Shown: one piece after another, positions 1 to 9,800 of the stretch
Layout of the letters: each line of letters opens with the position of its first letter
Position numbering within the stretch: the stretch's first letter is position 1
Source: Saccoglossus kowalevskii
Taxonomy: Eukaryota; Hemichordata; Enteropneusta; Harrimaniidae
Length of the DNA stretch: 18,975 nt
Direction: 5' to 3'
NCBI RefSeq assembly: GCF_000003605.2
Contig: NW_003123416.1
Location: 270,471-289,445, forward strand
The notes under the pieces: model-generated
The model's input: the letters and a program-made list of their open reading frames with translations, nothing else
Database searches by the model: none
What the model was told of the DNA's origin: nothing
Program-made: the position numbers and the translations under genes

Positions 1-289
1 TTTGCCATTCATTCAGTGTTTAATCAAGTTCAATATTATATAACATTATATAACAACATTAGTATTGTTTCTGTGAACCCTGACATTTAAGTTCTGCTTT
101 ACATAATCCTGCTTAATATTCAAACCTTAGCGTCACCAAGTTGCCTTGCGTACATAGCTGCAATGAGACTAGCATTCTCGTTCCTGCAAGCAGCCTGCTT
201 ACAACTCGTCATTTTCCCACCCACCCAACCCTTTTGGGTACAATGATTGTAAAAAATTTACCGTGCTTCAATTTTGCAATAAAGCTTGT

Positions 290-545
290 GCGGGGGAGTC
301 GCCATCGCAGTGCATGCTGGCTCCGCTCATGTACCACGCTGCCCCTCTCCAGGGGCCAAGTCAAACAGCCAGACTTGCCCCTGGGGACTGGTATCCGCGA
401 CGACGCATGGGTGGAGACCTCTGCGGTGGCAGTCTTCAGTCAAGTACCACGTTACCCTCTACTGACGTGATTCGAATCTGAGAATCGCGTCAAGAGACAG
501 GTCGCCAAGACGCTTGCGCTGAAGTCCTGCACCCCCCTCACGTTT
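290..545. other. GC-rich patch with hairpin, origin unknown
   Basis: A 250-base island much richer in GC than its surroundings. It includes a 13 bp stem (349-362 with 372-384, one bulged C, 9 nt loop). On the minus strand CGTGGTAC occurs twice, each followed by a TGA after one base. It looks like part of a dispersed repeat, but I cannot name one. No convincing coding frame or tRNA fold was found. Positions 1-289 and 546-795 hold nothing recognised. Confidence 0.4.
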
Positions 546-795
546 TCACGCCAACCTTGTGTGTCTGTGTCATTTCTTTGCATTAAATAATAGTAAATAA
601 AAACAAATCATTGAAAATGGCACAGTCCCCGTAAAATTTTTGAAAGTTCTCTTTGTGCTTGTTATATTAAAGTGGAGGGGTTGTCCAAAGTGGCGTATAC
701 AACAGATTGTTTATTTACATCAAATTCGAACACGTGTTGCGTGTAGACCCCTCTGGTGTAAGACATGGCAAAGAAAACATAGATCATAAGTGAAA

Positions 796-1335
796 GCATG
801 TCCAAGTTATCACATTTTAAACAAACAAGATGGCCGCCAGTCGGCCATATTTGATCAAATTGCAAATTGAATTGACATGTACATGTATCCATTTATAACA
901 TGTTAAATATCAATGAAAATGATACATGAAACAAAGTGACATGTATGATGTATGTGCAAAATACGAATGAAAATGGTACATAAATTGTGGAAATATAGCA
1001 GTAAGGCCAAAAAGTGAGATAGCTGTCAATCGGCCATCCTTGATTCGATTTTGAAACATTGTTATGGACATATACAATGTATCCTAACATGTATAAAATA
1101 TGTGCCAAATTTGAATGAAAACTGATAAAGCATGTCCAAGATACCACATTTAAACAAAAACAAGATGGCTGCCAGTCGCCCATCTTTTATCCAATTGCAA
1201 TAGAAATTGTCATGGACATTTATCCTAACATGTATAATCTATATACTAAGTTTGAATGAAAATTGACAAAGCATGTCCAAAATACAACATTTTCAAAAAA
1301 CAAGATGGCTGCCAGTCGGCCATTTTGAATCAAAT
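796..1335. repeat. Decayed tandem repeat, units of about 140-195 bp with a GATGGC hairpin
   Basis: Four related units with landmarks GCATGTCCAA, CAAGATGGCNGCCAGTCG and CCTAACATGTATAA. Hairpin-forming cores fall near 830, 1027, 1164 and 1305. The first core is a perfect 7 bp stem (ATGGCCG with CGGCCAT, 830-848). Minus-strand open frames over this stretch share peptide segments only because they read the repeat. Confidence 0.75.
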
Positions 1336-2049
1336 CGCTAAACCACTGCAGGGCACATACCACAAATTGAATTTCCATAGACAACAATGTTAACATATGA
1401 AAAACACCAAGATTAGAACATCCAAATACACACAAAATAAACCCACAGGTACACAGCCGCTAAGTTGTAAACAAAAGACCACGTGTTGGTCTCACCTTTG
1501 ACCCAGGTGATTATGCCCTCAAACAGGGAGCACCTGAGTAAAAAAATATTTAAAAAATTTCATTGGTTCTTGCAAGGCTACGACCTTAAGAGAAACAAGA
1601 AGGTTTAATAAAAGTTCTTGTTGATCTTATATATGATGGAATATCATTAGACGAGTAATTTCCCATGCAAAAAAAATCCACAAAATTTAAACCCTGGGAG
1701 TTATTTATCAAAATCTACCACTTGGTGGTGCCCTATACCCAGACAATTAGTTGTAGAAATTGGCAACATACACACTCAGCATAACACCAAATTAGATGGT
1801 AGGCAATGAATATAAGCCTGATTATTAGATGCAGTACTGTAAGGTATAATGTTCTCATTCACCACAAACAAGTACAGACCAACATTTGACATGATTAGTA
1901 ATTTTAATTAATTTCTAGAAATAATACATATATGAGGAAGGACAGATATTCACCGTATACATCTTTTTTTAGATTTGTGTCACTTTTAAAAGAAATATAT
2001 CTTTCATATACCTTTCCTTATGCCTTTCAAAACGCGGGTGAGCACTAGA
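1336..2049. other. Intergenic, nothing recognised
   Basis: AT-rich sequence without a supported gene, RNA or repeat. Confidence 0.5.
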
Positions 2050-2345
2050 CGTTAAATCGGGGTTTCCAAGCACCACGGTCGTCGCGCCGCGTCGTGTTCG
2101 ATATACGTCCCGTGCGATGCGTACAATGCATGTAAAATACATTGTTTACAGGAAATTATATTCCAGTTTAAGGAAATTCGAATGCGCCTGCACAGCACAG
2201 CACAGCACAGCACAGCGGAGCTTGCGTATCCGGCATGGTGTATTATGTTTGTACACCAGTGGCCATGTGTCCAAGTCATTGAGACGGGTTGTGCGGATCA
2301 TAATCGAATTTGACGGAGTTTTATCTACCTTAGATGTCATAGGAC
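2050..2345. other. CpG-rich patch with a CACAG microsatellite
   Basis: Positions 2050-2120 are notably CpG-rich (GTCGTCGCGCCGCGTCG) in an AT-rich context, and 2191-2215 is five tandem CACAG units. Open frames on both strands are short and carry no recognisable domain. It could be a promoter or a decayed repeat; neither is proven. Confidence 0.4.
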
Positions 2346-2387
2346 ACTGCAGACATGATAGTTTTTAGGGTAATATCAGTACATACT

Positions 2388-2850
2388 AATTACCTAATTT
2401 GCATAATTAATTAATTTTCTGCTTTTGATATTTTAAGTAGTAATCATTACATTTCAATGGCACTTGGTACATAGATCTTCTAGGACTATGCAGAGACCTG
2501 ATTAGTTTTAATTGGATATTAATTACCTAATTTGCATAATGTTTCACTGATATATAAAGAACCACGAATTGGATTTCAATGAAACTTTTAAAGAGAACTA
2601 TGCAGAGACCCAATTAGTTTTTGGTAAATATTTATGCTTATCAATCACCTAATTAACATAATTAATTAATACTGATATCTCAATTACTGATCATCACATT
2701 TGAATAAATTTTGGTACATAAATGCTCTAGGACAATAGACAGGCCTGATTAATTCTGGGTTAAAATTTGTTCATATTAATTATCTAATTAGCATAATAAT
2801 TCATAATTTGTTTGTTCTGTTCATATTACTTACCTGATTTACATAATTAG
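2388..2850. repeat. AT-rich satellite-like repeat, unit of about 130 bp
   Basis: The motif ATTACCTAATTTGCATAATT or close variants recurs at 2388, 2519, 2641, 2775 and 2826, and TATGCAGAGACC-type segments recur between them (about 2487, 2600, 2731). The spacing of 131, 122 and 134 bp gives the unit; the last copy is truncated. Confidence 0.75.
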
Positions 2851-3639
2851 TTTTCAGCTTTTCCATCAATATCTCGTGTACAGTTATTTTTAATTAATTT
2901 TTAATGTGTCTTCAATACTCTCAGCACACGGGAGTTCTTTCTAAGCTTTCTTTGATTGACTTTTATTCGCCAACATCTCTCGCACACCAATTATTTTCTT
3001 AAATATAGTCACTGTTGTGATCTACATAGTCACATATATCCAATGCATGCAATGCATTTGCGTATTACCATTTTCTGAATACTTTATTTACTACAGTTGT
3101 GCTTATTTTCAATGCAGTTAAGGGGGCTCAACGACTCAGATTGTAGTGCATGTTCACAAAGACGCAACATTGCAATTTTTAACTTTATCTGATACTATCG
3201 TCTAATACTGTGTCCAAGTTACTGGTTGGGCAACTACCAAGTTAAACATCTCTGTTTGTGCAACTATTGCGATAGTTCGTTTTTCTCCAATATAATCGAT
3301 AATATTGTCTAATACTTAAGTAAGTAAGGATGCCAATGCAAACTGAAATACAGGGCAGACTAAGTATCATAGATAAAAGAAAAAATCAAGATACAAAAGT
3401 AACATGAATACCTCAAACAAAATGTCACCCTTCCCTCGTCCGCACCGCACACAAGACCTGGCTAGCCACCTGAAAGGAACTGGCAAGGGGAGGGGGTTAA
3501 CAGAAATTCGTTAAACCCGTTTTAAACTCAGGGGTGTCCGTATGTGTATTTTTGTTGGTTTCTACGATATCCAGAGAGCACAGCCGCTTCACAAAGGTGA
3601 TATCCACAGGCATGTAGTAAAACAAATATAATCATAAAT
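2851..3639. other. Intergenic; one purine-rich tract
   Basis: No gene was recognised. A GC-richer piece at about 3425-3545 includes AAGGGGAGGGGG at 3485-3496. This could be a retroelement polypurine tract, but I found no matching long terminal repeat. Confidence 0.35.
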
Positions 3640-4320
3640 CAATCTCACAAACAATTTAATTACATCAATGGTTATCTGCATATACCAGTATTACATGACA
3701 TAGAAGTAAATCACTAACAAGTATGTTGCTATACGACCTCAATGTAGACAATCACTGTAACTGGCTTAATATAAAAACTAGCGTGAACCCTCACTAACAG
3801 TAATTTGTACTACCAACCACACTAACGGGTTGTCATCTCTCTAGGCAAAATACAACATCAACTCTTACTAACTAACTAACTAAAAGTATGTATGCTCTGA
3901 CCACTGTTATCTCGCTATACAAACTACAACAGACTGTCAATCGCACAAGTCAATCGGTCAACTACTGTACAGCTCAGGACACAATCATGAAAACAAGTAT
4001 TATATTAAAATGAAAAACAACATAAACATTGCATCACAATATTTGTAGAAACAATCTATAAACTCCAAGTCTGGTATTCTAACAACAAATTCGTAGACTA
4101 GTTAAAGCACAAATTATGCGAAAGAAATACACTGCTAGCAAAAACTGAGAAATGCCTATCACTATATACTATGTACATGGAAAACTCTACCCTGTACAGT
4201 AAAAGTACATAGAAAAACATCCACAACACAAGTACATCAAAAAGCGACCAAGAATAAACCTACACAAACAAAACCTACAACCGTGTAAATAATGAGATAT
4301 GCCACAACAAACAATCTTAC
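3640..4320. other. G-poor, A/C-rich strand-asymmetric intergenic stretch
   Basis: The plus strand is visibly rich in A and C and poor in G over roughly 680 bases, including ACTAACTAACTAAC at 3868-3881. There is no open frame of note. The skew may reflect an old element or transcription-linked mutation bias. Confidence 0.4.
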
Positions 4321-5100
4321 CATTCATTAATTGCCATGCGTTCACTCGTCTATCATAGGTTACTATGGCAACGCTTCTCGGAAAGCCGCCAAATAGGTCG
4401 CCACAAAGTATCCAACTTTAGAGGACACAAATCGCCCTAACACTAATAAAATGACAAGTCAACAGACAAGTACAAACGAAATGCCCTAACTAAAATTTAG
4501 TCGGCCGCAAATCAGAACAAGTGATGGCACATGTCAATTCACACTCACACAAACTCTATCACACATGTGTAAGCCAAAATACTGACTGTTCAAGCCGTGA
4601 AGTAAGGGAAAACAACTTTAAGAGTCAATAAACTGTTTCATACTTTAAGAGTCAATTCCCGAACTCTCGAACTGCGATAAATGCCATGCTTACCCGACCT
4701 TCAATGAATTGGTGCAACTTGACGTATCCGCGAATGTCGATAGCCCTGCCGTTGCAACCAATGCACGCAATTCAGCGTTGACAATATCACACGTCCCGAC
4801 GACAATTCTTCTTCAACGCTGTCAACATCAGCAGCACCGCACCTTCCGACGACTGATCATCAAAGTCCGGTCCCACTTACAGCAAGAAAGGTTCAAAAGA
4901 TAGCATGTCCAGTATATTTTCAAGAGAACTCTACAGAACAGCTACATTCCATTCGTCGCCATCTTCCAACGCAACAGTACTTTTTTATTTTTCTTCTGGC
5001 TAGTCCTCCTATTTTTAGAAATCTCCGCTAGGCAACCTGCCAGCCAATCAAGAGTAGTCACTGCTAACATACAGGCCTTGACGAGCATGACCTTGGTTTG
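4321..5100. other. CpG-richer intergenic patch with a 95-codon open frame
   Basis: The composition rises in GC and CpG between about 4340 and 5060. On the plus strand the frame from 4744 to the stop at 5029-5031 is open for 95 codons without an ATG, reading Ser/Thr/Pro-rich sequence (RPDDNSSSTLSTS, then QKIACPVYF). It could be an unassigned exon or chance. Weak splice context makes me unwilling to call a gene. Confidence 0.3.
4984..4989 (-). terminator. Candidate polyadenylation signal of the spliced gene
   Basis: The minus strand reads AATAAA here, about 540 nt beyond the stop codon, followed within 15-30 nt by a GT-rich stretch (GTTGCGTTGG). I found no canonical AATAAA closer to the stop. 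The position would give a 3' UTR of ordinary length, but an unseen variant signal could be used instead. Confidence 0.3.
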
Positions 5101-5529
5101 GGTATGTTTCCTCTCAGGTTCGGATAGTACCGTTCCTTGTAACTACGGTTTCTAGTTCCCGCGTATCAGTCGTTGCTATGCAAACGTCGGCGAACTACTG
5201 CCATAATTAGATCGGTGTATTGCATACTGCACTCATACCGCATTCCCACACACAACGCTTGTGACACCTCTCATTAATAAATTACAGACGCAACTATATC
5301 TGTATAAATCACTTCTGTCACTAAAACCTCAGGTGTGACGAAAGAATAGTGACAGGAAATCAGCATTATCAAAAAAGCATTTGCATAAAGTCGACTAACA
5401 CTTCAAACAATTATATTTATAATGTCTACCCTAAACATTACTGCCAATGCGTGAAAAACAAATGCGTCTACGTGATGTCGTTATGGTAACAGAAGTATGT
5501 TGCACTATACACATCAAACTATTCAAATT

Positions 5530-6828
5530 TTATCCGTCAAAATGAATGTTGTTAACATGATAGAGAAAAAGTCTTTGCGATTCGTAAATCTTCCCCCTTT
5601 TGGCCGATTTTAAAAGTGAGCATTGTAAGTCATGTGAAACGCGTTGTAATTTAGCTCCATATTTATCATCACTACAGTTTGGCCACAACTTCTTTATCTT
5701 TTCTTCCCACTTTCTTGCTCCACTTTCAGTGCTTTCACTGATACCGACATCAACTGTTACACGATCAGCGTCATGGAACTCTTGTGATTCTGAATTAAGT
5801 AACATTGCTAGACCGCAATTTGTGGTAAATAGAACAGGTTTAGCTGATGCAAGGCAGAGTAGGCCTGGTATACTGAATGGCTTTCTAACATCACCATCGA
5901 CCACAAGTGTACATTGATAAAACAGATCCATAAATGCTTTTATGTCAACGGATGAAAATACTGAAATGTCCAAGTGTTGATCAGTGGAATCGCGAAGTTT
6001 TTTCCGAAGTTGTGTTTCGTAGTCTTTCCATGTACCTTTATCATCTGCGTTTTTTGGAATATGCAAATGTACCCGAAGCGTAGTTGTAGGGTGAACATAA
6101 TTATTGTTCTCGGCAATATTGCATAACGCAACTGCAATGGCATATAAACTTGTCATGCTTTTTGGGTTTCTTACAATTGCTAGTATTGTAATGGATTTCT
6201 TCCGTATATCAACTGAGCTATCATAACTGCCGACATCTGGAGGTGCTGGTAAATATTCCATAAGTGTCACGGTAGTTGATCCCCATAATCCTTTCAGCTG
6301 GGCCAGAAACTCATGAACACGTGGACCTAAAGCCACAACTAAATATGATTTCTCAGCACATTGATTAATTTCGTTTACCATTGCTTGCTCAGAATTAATA
6401 TAACCCTCCGATCGCAAATCCCATGGAATAACGTGAACAAAAGTTACTAAACGTGCGTCATCAAACAGTTCACCTTTTATTTCACAAGCAGCCTGAGCAG
6501 TGGATTCGTTTTGTAATCCAAAATGTCCTATAACCACATTGATTGGTTGTATGTTTTTCAAATCCGGGAAATAGGACGAATGATTTATGTACCAATCAAT
6601 TGAAGGAGTTTTACCACTTTCGCTAAGTTTGTCGTTTATTGATGGTAAAATTAGCTGAACTCCATATTTCTCTGCATCTTCTTTATCTTCAGAGGTTGAA
6701 TCCCAAACCATGCAGTAGACAGTGTGTTTTTCGTCTGCCAGCTTTATTCCAACTTGCCTATTGACAAAGGGAATGGATGAATCTACGTGTCTGGGGAGCC
6801 ATTCTGTTGTTATAAGTAACACGTTTTT
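5530..6828 (-). CDS. Coding exon 6 (terminal): GT-B glycosyltransferase-like domain, residues 366-797
   Basis: Acceptor TATATTTCTGTAG, then AAA AAC GTG, so the frame enters from exon 5 rather than starting here; stop TAA at 5532-5530. The domain has the two Rossmann halves of GT4-like enzymes: VLLITTEWLPR (368 on) as first strand, VVIGHFG (463-469), FVHVIPW (495-501), GPRVHEF (533-539), a second half opening at ITILAIVRNP, then KPFSIPGLL (681-689) and NCGLAMLL (702-709). In active relatives the last block reads roughly E-P-F-G-x(4)-E; here both glutamates are replaced (K681, L689). The usual Gly-Gly in the first loop is DSS (381-383). Length is normal for the family. I infer a folded but catalytically dead domain. 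Confidence 0.85.
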   Translation of the reverse strand, partial: KNVLLITTEWLPRHVDSSIPFVNRQVGIKLADEKHTVYCMVWDSTSEDKEDAEKYGVQLILPSINDKLSESGKTPSIDWYINHSSYFPDLKNIQPINVVIGHFGLQNESTAQAACEIKGELFDDARLVTFVHVIPWDLRSEGYINSEQAMVNEINQCAEKSYLVVALGPRVHEFLAQLKGLWGSTTVTLMEYLPAPPDVGSYDSSVDIRKKSITILAIVRNPKSMTSLYAIAVALCNIAENNNYVHPTTTLRVHLHIPKNADDKGTWKDYETQLRKKLRDSTDQHLDISVFSSVDIKAFMDLFYQCTLVVDGDVRKPFSIPGLLCLASAKPVLFTTNCGLAMLLNSESQEFHDADRVTVDVGISESTESGARKWEEKIKKLWPNCSDDKYGAKLQRVSHDLQCSLLKSAKRGKIYESQRLFLYHVNNIHFDG

Positions 6829-9800
6829 CTACAGAAATATAAATAAAATGATGTAAAATATTGAGAGTGTTTTCACCATATTTGTTTTAATTATGAGATC
6901 ATGATTTGACTACAATAATTCGACAAATAACTATACATTGCATTACATGATATTTCTGGTATGTCGCCTCTTTCCCGGGATATTGTTTTTTTTTTGTATT
7001 TTGTTAATATGTCATAGCTTTGAAACCATCACCACACACTATTTATGTGGAGCAAAGAATTGCTATGTAATTATATGTTTTTTGTAATGAAAGTGTATTG
7101 TGGTAGATTCATTATTTGAACCAATACCAATGTTCTATAAATCACCACCAATAAATTTACATGTATGTCATTTAAAGGTAAATGTTTCATATTCGGGTAA
7201 TATTTTATAAAACACAAAATGTGTAACTCACCTTAGTTCCGTCCTCTGAAGCATATGATGTAATATCATCAACTGTGCTGCACACCTTGACATCACTGCT
7301 TACATGTGCAGCCACGCTGGAAACTGCTTCACTCTGTTGAAATAATATAGAATGTAAGGTATATAATGATAAATACTATGAATTACAGAACAAATTATCT
7401 GAACAGGTCAAATGTCAGATTAGGCATGTGCGAGTCAAATTACTTCGTTATTAGTTAAGGTTACCGTTAACTCGACCAGTGTAATGTTTAATTATGTTGT
7501 CCCAGAAATGTCCGTATAAACACTACTTCTCTTGGATTTGATTAATGTTGATTCCATATATAATTGTTGTTCATCTCCTAATTGTTACACGATACAAATA
7601 CATAATGTTACCTCTGTTCTTGGCATGTTTAACTTGTTCTCACTAAGTTTGTTACTATGAACATAGCTACTATCACCATGAACATGCTCATCATCCTCGC
7701 CATCAGTGTTACCATTGACATCAGCATCGCTACCTCTAGGTACAGAGTCATCGCCATGGACATCAGCAGTAATATCATCATCACCATTACATGTATCACA
7801 ACTATCAATACAGTCGACAATTTGACCTTCAACCTTGAACAGTTTTGCATTCAAGACTTCGATTTCAGCTTCTTTTTCATCTATTGTAGCTTTCAACTCT
7901 TGTATTTTAATAGATGATGACTGAGTGATTTTAGAATTTTCGATCTGTAAACTAGATACCAGTCTTGACATCTTTTCCTCATACTGCATCCGTTCTGTCA
8001 GACGCTCCTTCATCTGTAACGCAGCTACAATCTCCTCACTTAACTGGTTTTGTAGTTGGACACACTTCTCGTTTGTTGAATTTAGTAGCACTCTGCCTAC
8101 CTCCATGATATATGCAGCTACATCCATGTATGATTTTGCATGTCCTCTTTTTGCTTGTCGTTCTACCACAACTTCTTTGATATCAACAATTTTTGGGCAC
8201 AGCAGTCTCTCTATATCTGATGAGATACAATACATTTTTAATAAAACATGAAAGTTACTTAAAACACAATGGTTCGTTCATTCTTGGATACATAATAACA
8301 CATGTTTAGTGATACACTACAACATACACAAACAACACTTAGGCTATCAACTTTACAAAGACGGATTTTAATCTTACCTACCGAACTATTAGGGTTGTAC
8401 AAACCCGTTTGTTTACCTAATCATACCTACCAGAATATCCGTGGAAATAATAAATTTAATTTATTACTCGTTAGGATTAATTACAGATTATAGCCCAAAA
8501 CGGAAACTATTAGAGCATATACCCGGGAACACCCTAGGGTAGCATTCTCTAAGAAAAAGCCACACCTAAGAGGTCACCCCACCCCCAGGGCGATCCTTCA
8601 ACCAAGGCCAGTCCGTTTAATCTAACAAATGTCTCCGGTGCGCCACAACTGGCCGCTCAGACGCATATGGGGAGGTGGGCAAGATTTTCACAGATTTTCT
8701 GGTAAAACAGGATTGTACAACCCTAATAGTTTACTACATCACCTGTCCAAAAATCCGTGGAAATAATATTAAAATTTCATTTATTACTCGGGAAGCTCTG
8801 ATAACCAATCAGGTGACTCTTCGGCGACCAGGTGCCTCAAGAGTAGACCCCCAAATTTAGGGAGGTTTAATAAAGCCAGCCGCCTGAACAATAAAATCGG
8901 GTCTAAACATTTGCAATGCCTTAAAACAGTATATTGGTTCAATAGCGCAGATCGAAGCCAGCTGTGTCAAGACAAAAGTAAGCTGCTTGGAGCACCTGCA
9001 CCAGACATCAAAGCCAAAGTGTTGGCTACTTCGTGCACTTTGTGTGCCCGCACATGGTGACATTCCAAACTGGCCATTGAAAAAGCCACGATTGTGTCAA
9101 CAATGCAACGTGAAATGGTGATATTTGAGGCAGCGTGGCATTTCTTGCCCTGCCCATAAATGACAAACATGCACTTCTCGCTGCCCCAGACACCCTGGTG
9201 CGATCAAAGAACCAGCTCAGAGCTCATACAGAACATAGAATCCGTTCCTGATGGTCTTCCATGCCCACTAAGTTAGTGAGGTGTGGGATGAAGATTGGCT
9301 CAGACCAAGAAAGCCCATCCAAGTCTTCAAAATAACTTGTGAGTTCATGAAGGAGGCACATCTATCACTGCCTACCTGACGCAAGAGCCAAAAGACATAC
9401 TGACATACTTCATGTCTGCCAATACATAGCTCAAAGGGGGTGTCGTAACACTGGTAGAACCAATGACAAGTCCCAGTCTGGAGGATTTATTAGCCCCTTT
9501 GGTGTGCGGTCTTTTCAAGTGGAAAGACTTAAACAGTTGCATACCTGAACTCGAGGCCAGTTTCAGATATTCAAGAATCGTCGATATTGATTTTTCAAAT
9601 CAAATAAATAAATACGAAGGAAAATCGACTACCTTGCTAATAGCGGACTGAGATGATCAATCTCCCTTCCCTTACACCAATCGATGTAGAGTCTCCAACT
9701 GGGATCATACAAATGTCTAGTGTCATCCGACTGTGCCAGTAGCAAGGACCTTGGATAAGTCTGCCTAAAAACTTTATGCTTGCATGAGTTTCTCGACAGC

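Noticed and set aside
469-478. GATTCGAATC, resembling a tRNA B box
   Set aside because: The flanking bases do not form a T-arm or acceptor stem and no A box lies at the right spacing, so no tRNA or clear tRNA-derived SINE is supported.
662-1435. Three minus-strand open frames with shared peptide segments
   Set aside because: They read across the tandem repeat; the shared segments (WTCF, FHSNL, LYMLG) follow the repeat period, and there are no domains or splice context.
2117-2368. 83-codon plus-strand frame over the CpG-rich patch
   Set aside because: It includes the CACAG microsatellite, has opposing open frames of similar length and shows no recognisable domain.
6820-6822. GTG as a translation start for a stand-alone 430-residue glycosyltransferase
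   Set aside because: It follows a good splice acceptor by six bases, and the upstream exon enters in frame, so this is an internal valine in a eukaryotic exon.
7690-7760. EF-hand-like loop in the acidic linker
   Set aside because: The Asp spacing is suggestive but there are no flanking helices and the segment is low complexity, so I do not call a calcium-binding domain.
8233-8235. ATG start of the 216-codon frame
   Set aside because: It lies upstream of the CATCAG acceptor at 8217; the phase 1 junction with the RRM-like exon explains the frame without a new start.
7657-8251. Plus-strand open frames opposite the coiled-coil exon
   Set aside because: They are antisense shadows of a well-supported spliced exon with matching phases.
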